64,000 nt of DNA. Source: Hymenobacter latericoloratus (GTDB lineage: Bacteria; Bacteroidota; Bacteroidia; Cytophagales; Hymenobacteraceae). Under the pieces are notes generated by a model. The model did not search any database. It had not been told where the DNA came from and saw only the letters and a program-made list of their open reading frames with translations. Where the stretch lies: NCBI RefSeq assembly GCF_014199535.1, contig NZ_JACHNV010000008.1, positions 1 to 64,000 of the forward strand. The letters are read 5' to 3'. Both the position numbers and the translations under genes were made by a program. Shown piece by piece: positions 52,527 through 60,061 of the stretch; positions within the stretch are counted from its first letter, which is position 1, and the number at the start of each line of letters is the position of its first letter.

Positions 52527-52534
52527 TACTTTTG
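52527..52534 (+). promoter_or_regulatory. TAnnTTTG promoter box at the prmC start
   Basis: TACTTTTG ends only four bases before the prmC ATG at 52539, so transcription from it would begin at or near the start codon. Confidence 0.55.
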
Positions 52535-52538
52535 CCCC

Positions 52539-53402
52539 ATGCTCACGCCCACGCTTCGTCAGCTTACTGCCCACCTCGCGGCGGACCTGGCTACCCTCTA
52601 CCCGGCTCCTGAGGCCGAAGCCATTGCCGGCCAAGTGCTGGAGCATCTGTTGGTGCTTACTCCCTTGCAGCGGCGCGTGCGAGGTTCTGAGCCAGTGCCC
52701 GCCGATACGCTGGCCGCCCTGGAGCCGTTGCGGGCCCGCCTGCTCCGCCACGAGCCATTGCAATACGTGCTGGGCCGGGCCCATTTTGCCGGCCTGGAGT
52801 TGGAAGTAACGCCCGCCACGCTTATCCCGCGCCCCGAAACCGAAGAGTTGGTCGCGCTTATTGCCGAAGAGCAGCGAGGCCGCGCTGGTTTGCATGTGCT
52901 GGACGTGGGCACGGGCTCGGGCTGTATCCCGCTGGCGCTGGCCCAGCAACTGGTAGCGCCCCATCTTACGGCCGTAGATGTTTCGGCGGAGGCCTTGGCT
53001 GTAGCCCGGCGCAATGCGGCTACTTACGAGGTTATCGTTGATTTTCAGCAGGTGGATATTCTGCGGGAAGAGCCCCGGCTGGCGGCCCCCCTGGAGGTAT
53101 TGGTTAGCAACCCCCCCTACGTGCTGGAGCAGGAGCGCCCCCTGATGCGGCCCAACGTGCTTGACTACGAGCCTGCTACCGCTCTGTTCGTGCCCAACCA
53201 CGACCCGCTGCTTTTCTACCGCCGGATTGCGCAGCTAGGCACTTGCATGCTAAAGCCGGACGGGGCCGTGTACTTCGAAATTAATGAGCAGTTTGCCGCC
53301 GAAACCCTTGCGTTACTACAAGGCCTGGGCTACCAGGCCGCCGAGGCCCGGCCCGATTTATTTGGCCGGCCCCGGCTGGTGCGCGCCACCTGGCCGGGGT
53401 AG
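52539..53402 (+). CDS. prmC: Release factor glutamine methyltransferase PrmC
   Basis: A 287-residue PrmC (HemK), which methylates the GGQ glutamine of release factors RF1 and RF2. A helical N-terminal domain (about 1-80) precedes the SAM fold with LIPRPETEELV, LDVGTGSGCIPLALA and the substrate motif SNPPYVLEQE. The ATG at 52539 matches family length. It is divergent from ribD with 102 bases between starts. A TACTTTTG box ending at 52534 suggests a leaderless transcript. Confidence 0.93.
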   Translation: MLTPTLRQLTAHLAADLATLYPAPEAEAIAGQVLEHLLVLTPLQRRVRGSEPVPADTLAALEPLRARLLRHEPLQYVLGRAHFAGLELEVTPATLIPRPETEELVALIAEEQRGRAGLHVLDVGTGSGCIPLALAQQLVAPHLTAVDVSAEALAVARRNAATYEVIVDFQQVDILREEPRLAAPLEVLVSNPPYVLEQERPLMRPNVLDYEPATALFVPNHDPLLFYRRIAQLGTCMLKPDGAVYFEINEQFAAETLALLQGLGYQAAEARPDLFGRPRLVRATWPG

Positions 53403-53495
53403 GTGGGTTTGGAAGCAGACTGCCCGGCCGGAAGCAACCGGCCGGTAGTCAGGCGGAAGTGTCGCAATAAATTCTCAACACACTGCCAAAACCCC

Positions 53496-53503
53496 TACCT
53501 TTG
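53496..53503 (+). promoter_or_regulatory. TAnnTTTG promoter box for the sugar-nucleotide cluster
   Basis: TACCTTTG, a full match, 42 bases before the ATG at 53538. A hairpin at about 53419-53451 (CCCGGCCGG with its inverse) lies just upstream and may end prmC. This could be the main promoter of the cluster up to 59908. Confidence 0.55.
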
Positions 53504-53537
53504 CCGGCTGAAATTCTGCTCACCATCTTCCTTCGGC

Positions 53538-54134
53538 ATGCCCGACGCTTCTGATTATTATGCGCATCCCACAGCCGTCCTGGACGAGGGCTGCCGCATT
53601 GGGGCCGGGTGCCGCATCTGGCACTTCTGCCACGTAAGCGCCGGTGCCGAGTTGGGCCCTGATTGCTCGTTGGGCCAGAATGTGTTTGTAGCAGAGGGCG
53701 TCATGCTGGGGCGCAACGTGAAAGTCCAGAACAACGTGAGCCTGTACAGCGGCGTGACGTGCGCCGATGACGTGTTTATTGGTCCTTCGGCCGTGTTTAC
53801 CAACGTGCTCAACCCCCGGGCTGCCGTACCGCGGCGTGGTGCCGGGCACTACCAACCAACCCGCCTGGGTCAGGGCGTCAGCATCGGGGCCAACAGCACC
53901 ATTGTCTGCGGCGTCAGCCTAGGGGAGTATGCGTTTGTGGGAGCCGGTTCCGTGGTCACGCGCGACGTAGCGCCCTACGCCTTGGTGTACGGCAACCCGG
54001 CCCGCCACCGGGGCTGGCTGAGCACCCACGGCCGCGCCCTGCGCTTCGGCGACGATGGCCGCGCCACCTGCCCCGAAAGCCAGGAGCAGTATCAGCTAAC
54101 CGACGGCCTGGTTTCGCGTATCAGCCCCGGTTAG
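53538..54134 (+). CDS. Left-handed beta-helix N-acetyltransferase (WbpD/WlbB-like)
   Basis: A 198-residue hexapeptide-repeat acyltransferase. IWHFCHVSAGAELGPDCSLG, FVAEGVMLGRNVKVQNNVSL and IGANSTIVCGVSLGEYAFVG are beta-helix coils. The whole is closest to WbpD/WlbB enzymes that acetylate the 3-amino group of UDP-2-acetamido-3-amino-glucuronate. The partner enzymes WbpA, WbpB and WbpE would be needed; a WbpA-like dehydrogenase follows but no aminotransferase is in the window. The ATG at 53538 is 42 bases after a TACCTTTG box and gives the family start. Confidence 0.87.
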   Translation: MPDASDYYAHPTAVLDEGCRIGAGCRIWHFCHVSAGAELGPDCSLGQNVFVAEGVMLGRNVKVQNNVSLYSGVTCADDVFIGPSAVFTNVLNPRAAVPRRGAGHYQPTRLGQGVSIGANSTIVCGVSLGEYAFVGAGSVVTRDVAPYALVYGNPARHRGWLSTHGRALRFGDDGRATCPESQEQYQLTDGLVSRISPG

Positions 54135-54201
54135 GTAGCTACGCAGCCCCTGGCCTGCCTTCCACTCATCTCAAGTATTCAAGTTCCTAAGTCCCGCTAC
54201 C

Positions 54202-55500
54202 GTGTACGAGCAACTTCTCCAGAAACAGGCCAAGCTGGCCGTCATTGGCCTCGGCTACGTAGGCCTGCCCATCGCCCTCGAATTCGCCCGCAAAATCCAG
54301 GTTATTGGCTTTGATATCAATGCCAAGCGCGTGGACATGATGCGTAACAACATTGATCCGAGCGGGGAGCTGGAGGACAAGGACTTTGAAGGCTGCGACA
54401 TTGAATTTACCGACTCGCTGGAGGTGCTGCGCCAGGCTACCTTCTACATCGTGGCCGTGCCTACTCCCATCGACGAGCACGCCCAGCCCGATCTGAAACC
54501 GCTGCTGGGCGCTTCCTCATCGGTGGGCAAAGTGCTGAAGAAAGGCGACTACGTGGTGTTTGAAAGCACCGTGTATCCGGGCTGCACCGAGGAAGACTGC
54601 ATCCCGGTGCTGGAAAAGCACTCGGGCCTGAGCTTCGCGGGCGGCGACTTCAAGGTGGGCTACTCGCCCGAGCGCATCAACCCCGGCGACAAGGAGCATA
54701 CCCTCTCCAGCATCGTGAAGGTAGTAGCCGGCGGCGACGCCGAGTCGCTGGAGGAAATTGCCCGAACCTACGAGCTGGTAGTGCGGGCCGGCGTACACCG
54801 CGCCAGCAGTATTAAAGTAGCGGAAGCCGCTAAAATCATCGAAAACACCCAGCGCGACGTGAACATTGCGCTGATGAACGAGCTGTCGATGATTTTTGAC
54901 CGCATGCACATCAACACCTACGAGGTGCTGGAAGCCGCCGGTACCAAGTGGAACTTCCTGAAATTCTCGCCCGGTCTGGTGGGCGGGCACTGCATTGGCG
55001 TGGACCCGTACTACCTCACGTACAAGGCCAAAGAGCTGGGCTACGACGCCAAGGTAATTCTGTCGGGCCGCACCACCAACGACAATATGGGCGCCTACAT
55101 TGCCCGTAAAACGGTGCAGACCATGATTAAGCAGGGCAAGGATATTTCCAAAAGCCGGGTGCTGGTAATGGGCGCTACTTTCAAGGAAAACGTGGAAGAT
55201 ATTCGCAACTCCAAGGTGGCCGATGTCATCAATGAGCTGAAAAACTTCTCGGTGAACGTGGACATCGTGGACCCCCACGCCGATTCGGAGGAGCTGTACC
55301 ACGAGTACGGTTTCCGCCTGACCCCGGAAGGTGAAGTCCGCACCGACTACGATGGGGTAGTGGTAGCCGTGAGCCACCAGCCCTACGCTGCCCTGGACGA
55401 AGCCTACTTCAAAAGCATTACCAACCAGCCCGCGGTGCTGGTTGACATCAAGGGCCTGTTCCGCGGCAAAATCAACGACCTGGCGTACTGGAGCCTGTAA
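54202..55500 (+). CDS. Nucleotide-sugar 6-dehydrogenase (TviB/WbpA-like)
   Basis: A 432-residue UDP-sugar dehydrogenase that oxidises C6 of UDP-GlcNAc or UDP-GalNAc to the uronic acid in two NAD steps. The NAD site is LAVIGLGYVGLPIALEFA, then VAVPTPIDEHAQPDL. The catalytic cysteine is in GLVGGHCIGVDPYYL, and the C-terminal domain has LVMGATFKENVEDIRNSK. The sequence is of the TviB/WbpO type and not of UDP-glucose dehydrogenase. The start is a GTG at 54202 (MYEQLLQKQAKLAVIG). It follows the acetyltransferase by 67 bases, and the galE spacer is a repeat. Confidence 0.92.
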   Translation: MYEQLLQKQAKLAVIGLGYVGLPIALEFARKIQVIGFDINAKRVDMMRNNIDPSGELEDKDFEGCDIEFTDSLEVLRQATFYIVAVPTPIDEHAQPDLKPLLGASSSVGKVLKKGDYVVFESTVYPGCTEEDCIPVLEKHSGLSFAGGDFKVGYSPERINPGDKEHTLSSIVKVVAGGDAESLEEIARTYELVVRAGVHRASSIKVAEAAKIIENTQRDVNIALMNELSMIFDRMHINTYEVLEAAGTKWNFLKFSPGLVGGHCIGVDPYYLTYKAKELGYDAKVILSGRTTNDNMGAYIARKTVQTMIKQGKDISKSRVLVMGATFKENVEDIRNSKVADVINELKNFSVNVDIVDPHADSEELYHEYGFRLTPEGEVRTDYDGVVVAVSHQPYAALDEAYFKSITNQPAVLVDIKGLFRGKINDLAYWSL

Positions 55501-55502
55501 AT

Positions 55503-55592
55503 CAGTCGGCAGTGGTCAGTTACCCGGTAGCAGGGCCAGCTACAGGCTACATAACGGGTAATTGGCAACTGACAACTGGCAACTGACAACTA
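55503..55592. repeat. Word-repeat dyad before galE
   Basis: The left half has GGCAGTGGTCAGTTACCCGG, and the right half ACGGGTAATTGGCAACTG plus two further GGCAACTGACAAC words that are inverse to it. The right half reaches the galE ATG and shares its word with the dyad before nusB (11226-11317). Confidence 0.65.
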
Positions 55593-55593
55593 A

Positions 55594-56619
55594 ATGGACA
55601 GAATCAAAATTCTCGTTACAGGTGGTGCCGGCTACATCGGCTCGCACGCAGTAGTGGAGTTGTATGAGGCCGGCTTTCAGCCCGTTATCATTGATAACTT
55701 TGTCAATTCCCAGGAATCGGCCCTGCGGGGAGTGGAGGAAATCCTGGGGGTGAAGGTCCCCTTCCACCGCATTGACTGCAACGACCTGGAAGCTATGCGG
55801 GCCGTATTTGCCGAGGAAGGCAGCCTGCGGGGCGTCATCCACTTTGCAGCCTACAAGGCGGTTGGCGAATCGGTGCAGAAGCCGCTGGAGTACTACCAGA
55901 ATAACGTGGGTTCTCTGCTAACGCTGCTGCAGGTGATGCGCGAGTTTGGCGTGGAGGCCCTGGTGTTTTCCTCTTCCTGCACCGTGTACGGCGTACCCGA
56001 CGCGTTGCCCGTAACCGAGCAGACGCCCACCAAAAAAGCCAACTCGCCCTACGGTGCTACCAAGCAAATGTGCGAAGACATTCTGCGCGACGTAGCCGCG
56101 GCGCCCGATGCTAGCCTGCGCACTATTCTGCTGCGCTATTTCAACCCGATTGGGGCGCATCCGTCAGCCAAAATCGGGGAGCTACCCCTGGGCGTCCCCC
56201 AGAACCTGATTCCGTACGTGACCCAAACGGCGGCTGGCATCCGCGAAAAGCTTACCATCTACGGCAACACCTACGACACGCCCGACGGGACCAACATCCG
56301 CGACTACGTGCACGTGGTGGACCTGGCGAAGGCCCACGTAGTGGCCGTTCAGCGTCTGCTCGATGCCCAGGCCGAGCGGGTAGAAACCTTTAACGTAGGC
56401 ACGGGCCGCGGTAACTCGGTCCTGGAAGTGGTGCAGGCCTTCGAGCGGGCTACCGGCCAAAAGCTGAACTACGTTATTGGTCCGCCCCGCGCCGGCGACG
56501 TGCCGGCTATCTATGCCGATGTAACCAAGTCAACCCAGGAGTTACACTTCCAGACTACTTCTACCCTGGAGGAAGCCCTGAGCAGCGCCTGGAAGTGGCA
56601 ACTATCATTGGGTGCGTAA
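55594..56619 (+). CDS. galE: UDP-glucose 4-epimerase
   Basis: A 341-residue short-chain epimerase converting UDP-glucose and UDP-galactose, feeding polysaccharide synthesis. NAD binding is VTGGAGYIGSHAVVELYEAG. The catalytic serine region is FSSSCTVYGVPDALPVTE and the Tyr-x3-Lys is SPYGATKQMCEDI. NIRDYVHVVDLAKAHVVA and FNVGTGRGNSVLEVV complete the GalE signature. The ATG follows directly on a run of GGCAACTGACAAC words. It lies within the sugar-nucleotide cluster. Confidence 0.94.
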   Translation: MDRIKILVTGGAGYIGSHAVVELYEAGFQPVIIDNFVNSQESALRGVEEILGVKVPFHRIDCNDLEAMRAVFAEEGSLRGVIHFAAYKAVGESVQKPLEYYQNNVGSLLTLLQVMREFGVEALVFSSSCTVYGVPDALPVTEQTPTKKANSPYGATKQMCEDILRDVAAAPDASLRTILLRYFNPIGAHPSAKIGELPLGVPQNLIPYVTQTAAGIREKLTIYGNTYDTPDGTNIRDYVHVVDLAKAHVVAVQRLLDAQAERVETFNVGTGRGNSVLEVVQAFERATGQKLNYVIGPPRAGDVPAIYADVTKSTQELHFQTTSTLEEALSSAWKWQLSLGA

Positions 56620-56746
56620 CTTAGTGGCTGGGCAACTGCCTGATTCGCTTTTGTTTACGTGAGCAGGCTGGATTATTCACCTAGTTGCTTGGCGGTACTC
56701 AGCTCTGCCTACTCAGTTACTCGATTACTCAGTTACTCCTGAAAGA

Positions 56747-57799
56747 ATGAAAATCATTATTACCGGCGGAGCCGGCTTCATCGGGTCGCACGTGGTGCGG
56801 CTGTTCGTGACCAAGTATCCGCAGTATCAGATTCTGAACCTGGATGCCCTGACCTACGCCGGCAACCTGGAAAACCTGCGCGATATTGAATCGGCCCCCA
56901 ACTACCGGCTGGTGAAAGGGGATATTACCGATCAAGCCTTCGTGGATCAGCTGTTTGCTACCGAAGAGCCCGACGCGGTAATTCACCTGGCCGCCGAGTC
57001 GCACGTGGACCGCAGCATTACCGATCCGCTGGCCTTCGTGAAAACGAACGTGCTGGGCACGGTGCACCTGCTGAATGCGGCCAAAAACCTGTGGAAGCCT
57101 CTGGGCTACGAGGGTAAAACCTTCTACCACGTGAGCACCGACGAGGTGTATGGCTCCCTGGAAATGGGCCCCGAGATGTTCACCGAAGACACGCCCTACG
57201 ACCCTCGTTCGCCGTACTCGGCCTCCAAAGCCTCGTCGGACCACTTCGTGCGGGCCTGGCACCACACCTACCACATGCCCGTGAAGCTGAGCAACTGCTC
57301 GAACAACTACGGGCCCAACCACTTCCCCGAAAAGCTGATTCCGCTGGCCATCCACCGCATCCGGACGGGCCAACCGGTACCCGTGTACGGCAAGGGCGAG
57401 AACGTGCGCGACTGGCTGTTCGTGAAAGACCATGCCACGGCCATCGACGCAGTGTTCCACAAGGGCAGGGTAGGAGAAACCTACAACATTGGGGGCGTGA
57501 ATGAGTGGAAAAACCTCGACCTCATTCACCTGCTCTGCGACACGCTGGATGAGAAAACGGGTAAAGAAAAAGGCACTTCGCGCCAGCTTATCACCTTCGT
57601 GACGGACCGCGCCGGCCACGACCTGCGCTACGCCATCGACTCCAGCAAAATCATGAACGAGTTGGGCTGGAAGCCTTCCGTAACGTTTGAGCAGGGTCTT
57701 TCGCAGACGGTAGATTGGTACCTGGAAAATCAGGAATGGCTCGACCACGTGACCAGTGGCGCCTACCAGACGTACTACCAGCAGCAGTACGGGAATTAA
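56747..57799 (+). CDS. rfbB: dTDP-glucose 4,6-dehydratase
   Basis: A 350-residue RmlB/RfbB, the second enzyme of dTDP-rhamnose and related deoxysugar routes. The NAD site is ITGGAGFIGSHVVRLF. The active-site text is HVSTDEVYGSLEMG (Thr, Asp, Glu) and SPYSASKASSDHFV with Tyr and Lys. LSNCSNNYGPNHFPEKLIPL and the GENVRDWLFVKDH region are hallmarks. RmlA is encoded at 59030, but RmlC and RmlD are not in the window. The leader contains CTCAGTTACTCGATTACTC tandem words. Confidence 0.95.
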   Translation: MKIIITGGAGFIGSHVVRLFVTKYPQYQILNLDALTYAGNLENLRDIESAPNYRLVKGDITDQAFVDQLFATEEPDAVIHLAAESHVDRSITDPLAFVKTNVLGTVHLLNAAKNLWKPLGYEGKTFYHVSTDEVYGSLEMGPEMFTEDTPYDPRSPYSASKASSDHFVRAWHHTYHMPVKLSNCSNNYGPNHFPEKLIPLAIHRIRTGQPVPVYGKGENVRDWLFVKDHATAIDAVFHKGRVGETYNIGGVNEWKNLDLIHLLCDTLDEKTGKEKGTSRQLITFVTDRAGHDLRYAIDSSKIMNELGWKPSVTFEQGLSQTVDWYLENQEWLDHVTSGAYQTYYQQQYGN

Positions 57800-57801
57800 T
57801 T

Positions 57802-57885
57802 AATAATTGAGGATTAGTAGTTAGTAATTGAGGTAGCTGCTTCGCCCGCTACTTCCTCATTGCTAATTACTAATTACTAATTCAT
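57802..57885. repeat. Word-repeat dyad before the WbpP-like gene
   Basis: TTAGTAGTTAGTAATTGAGG (left) faces TAATTACTAATTACTAATT (right) across a TGCTTCGCCC loop; both sides also hold GGTAGC/GCTACTT. It is AT-rich, unlike its surroundings, and ends just before the GTG at 57891. Confidence 0.65.
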
Positions 57886-57890
57886 ACAAC

Positions 57891-58898
57891 GTGTACGAAA
57901 CTCCTTTTCACGACCAGCCGCTCGATAACCTGGCTTTCCTGGTAACGGGCGGCGCCGGCTTTATCGGCTCGAATCTGGTGGAATACCTGCTCAAGTATGG
58001 CGCCAAAGAGGTGCGCGTGCTGGATAATTACTCGAACGGCTTCCGCAAAAACGTAGCGCTGTTCGAGGGCAACCCGGCCCTGCGCGTGATTGAGGGCGAC
58101 ATCCGGGACCGGCAGACCTGCCTCGATGCCTGCCAGGGTATTGATGTGGTGCTGCACCAAGCCGCTCTCGGCTCAGTACCCCGCTCCATCAACGACCCCA
58201 TCACGAGCAACGACGTGAACGTGGGCGGTTTCGTGAACATGCTGGTAGGCGCGAAAGAAGCCGGCGTGAAGCGCTTTGTGTACGCGGCTTCGTCCTCAAC
58301 CTACGGCGACCACAAGGCGCTGCCCAAGGTAGAAGAACGCATCGGCAAGCCCCTCTCGCCCTACGCCGTAACCAAGTACGCCAACGAGCTCTACGCCGAC
58401 GTGTTTGGTAAAACCTACGGCATGGAAATCATCGGGCTGCGCTACTTCAACATCTTCGGCCCCCGCCAAGACCCGAACGGGGCCTACGCGGCCGTAATTC
58501 CCTTGTTTATTGATGCCGTGCTGGAAGGCAAACGCCCGCGCATGAACGGCGACGGTGGCCAGACCCGCGACTTTACCTTCGTGGAGAACTGCGTGCAGGC
58601 CAACATCCGGGCGGCGCTGGTGCAGAACCCGGAGGCGGTAAACCAAGTGTACAACATTGCCGTGGCCGACCGCACTTCCCTCAACGACCTGTTCAATATT
58701 CTGAAGGAAGAAGCCGGTTCCGATATCACCCCCGAGTACGGCCCCGACCGCCCCGGCGACATCCGCGACTCCCTGGCCGACATCAGCAAAGCGCAGAATC
58801 TGCTAGGCTACAACCCCCAGATTCGCATCCGCGAAGGCCTGCAGAAAACGCTGGCTTGGTTTAAAGCCAACCAGGCATTTATCCAGGAGCGGAATTAA
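57891..58898 (+). CDS. UDP-N-acetylglucosamine/glucuronate 4-epimerase (WbpP-like)
   Basis: A 335-residue SDR epimerase. The NAD site is LVTGGAGFIGSNLVEYLL and the active site is YAASSSTYGDHKALPKVEE with SPYAVTKYANELYAD. LHQAALGSVPRSINDP and FNIFGPRQDPNGAYAAVIP fit WbpP/TviC enzymes, which invert C4 of UDP-GlcNAc(A). Together with the TviB/WbpO-like dehydrogenase at 54202 this suggests that UDP-GalNAc uronic acid or a relative is made. The start is a GTG at 57891. The 58904-59005 palindrome follows. Confidence 0.9.
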   Translation: MYETPFHDQPLDNLAFLVTGGAGFIGSNLVEYLLKYGAKEVRVLDNYSNGFRKNVALFEGNPALRVIEGDIRDRQTCLDACQGIDVVLHQAALGSVPRSINDPITSNDVNVGGFVNMLVGAKEAGVKRFVYAASSSTYGDHKALPKVEERIGKPLSPYAVTKYANELYADVFGKTYGMEIIGLRYFNIFGPRQDPNGAYAAVIPLFIDAVLEGKRPRMNGDGGQTRDFTFVENCVQANIRAALVQNPEAVNQVYNIAVADRTSLNDLFNILKEEAGSDITPEYGPDRPGDIRDSLADISKAQNLLGYNPQIRIREGLQKTLAWFKANQAFIQERN

Positions 58899-58903
58899 TC
58901 TAT

Positions 58904-59005
58904 TGTCATCCTGAGCAAAGCGAAGGACCTTCTCGCGTCAGATAGTACGTATCTAACGTAGGTCGTTCAGGCGTGAGAAGGTCCTTCGCTTTGCTCAGGA
59001 TGACA
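58904..59005. repeat. TCATCCTGAGC palindromic repeat, perfect 31-bp arms
   Basis: Bases 58904-58934 and 58975-59005 are exact inverted copies (TGTCATCCTGAGCAAAGCGA core). The 40-base loop contains a second small palindrome, AGATA-GTACG-TATCT. It fills the gap between the epimerase gene and rmlA. Its text is like the TCATCC class seen in other bacterial intergenic repeats. Confidence 0.8.
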
Positions 59006-59029
59006 CGATAAACAACTCTTCCCCATAAC

Positions 59030-59908
59030 ATGAAAGGTATCATCCTCGCCGGCGGTTCCGGCACGCGGCTGCACCCGCTCACGCTGGCGGTTTCCAAGCA
59101 GCTCATGCCCGTCTACGACAAGCCGATGATTTATTATCCCTTGTCGATTCTGATGATGGCCGGCATCAAGGACATCCTCATCATCACGACGCCCCACGAC
59201 CAGGCGCAGTTTCAAAAGCTGCTTGGCGACGGTAAGAACCTGGGCTGCAACTTCCAGTACACCATTCAGGAAGTGCCCAACGGCCTGGCCCAGGCCTTTG
59301 TGCTGGGTGCCGACTTCATCGGCGACGACAAGGTAGCCCTGGTGCTTGGCGACAACATCTTCCACGGCGAAGGCATGGAAGAGCTGCTCAAAGCCAACAA
59401 CGACCCCGACGGCGGCGTGGTGTACGCCTACCACGTGCACGACCCCGAACGCTACGGCGTAGTGGAGTTTGACGCCAACAACAAGGCCCTCAGCATCGAG
59501 GAAAAGCCCAAGCAGCCCAAGAGCAACTACGCGGTACCCGGTCTCTACTTCTACGACAATGAGGTAGTGGAAATTGCCCGCAACCTGCAGCCCTCGGCTC
59601 GTGGTGAGTATGAGATTACCGACGTAAACCAGGAATATCTGCGCCGCGGTAAGCTGAAAGTGGGTATCCTGGGCCGGGGCACGGCTTGGCTGGATACCGG
59701 TACGTTCGAGAGCCTGATGCAGGCCGGTGAGTTTGTGCGGGTACTGGAGCAGCGCCAGGGCCTGAAGGTGGGCTCCATCGAGGAAATTGCCTACCGTCAG
59801 GGCTTTATTGATGCTGACCAGCTGCGCAAGATTGCTGAACCCCTGCGCAAGAGCGGCTACGGCGACTACCTCCTGCACCTGCCCGAACAGCTGGTGGTAA
59901 AGGGCTAA
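59030..59908 (+). CDS. rfbA: Glucose-1-phosphate thymidylyltransferase
   Basis: A 292-residue RmlA/RfbA that joins glucose-1-phosphate and dTTP, the first step of the dTDP-rhamnose route. The nucleotide motif is GIILAGGSGTRLHPLT, with the typical VSKQLMPVYDKPMIYYPLS after it. LVLGDNIFHG and WLDTGTFESLMQAGEFV are also conserved. It lies downstream of rmlB with the WbpP-like gene between, and a terminator follows, so it appears to close the sugar-nucleotide cluster. Confidence 0.95.
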   Translation: MKGIILAGGSGTRLHPLTLAVSKQLMPVYDKPMIYYPLSILMMAGIKDILIITTPHDQAQFQKLLGDGKNLGCNFQYTIQEVPNGLAQAFVLGADFIGDDKVALVLGDNIFHGEGMEELLKANNDPDGGVVYAYHVHDPERYGVVEFDANNKALSIEEKPKQPKSNYAVPGLYFYDNEVVEIARNLQPSARGEYEITDVNQEYLRRGKLKVGILGRGTAWLDTGTFESLMQAGEFVRVLEQRQGLKVGSIEEIAYRQGFIDADQLRKIAEPLRKSGYGDYLLHLPEQLVVKG

Positions 59909-59929
59909 CAGGCCGGTCACCAACTAAAA

Positions 59930-59974
59930 CGAAATCAGCCCGTCCTTCCTCCCTGGAAGGGCGGGCTGATTTCG
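59930..59974. terminator. Terminator at the end of the sugar-nucleotide cluster
   Basis: Perfect 13-bp arms (CGAAATCAGCCCG and inverse, 59930-59942 and 59962-59974), with an additional CCTTCC/GGAAGG stem inside. The plus strand continues with TTTC. The chrA gene ends 87 bases beyond on the other strand. Confidence 0.75.
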
Positions 59975-60061
59975 TTTCTCGGCGGCTCAAGTACCCGACG
60001 TGCCCCTGTTAAGGTTTGGGCAGCGGGGGGTAGGGCGGCTTAGGGCTAGTGGCTGGGGTAA

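Noticed and set aside
51390..53201. Longer 603-residue version of RibD
   Set aside because: The extra N terminus lies across the divergent prmC gene and has no domain; RibD is complete from 52436.
52179..53402. Longer 407-residue version of PrmC
   Set aside because: The added part overlaps ribD in antisense, and a TACTTTTG box lies just before the chosen ATG at 52539.
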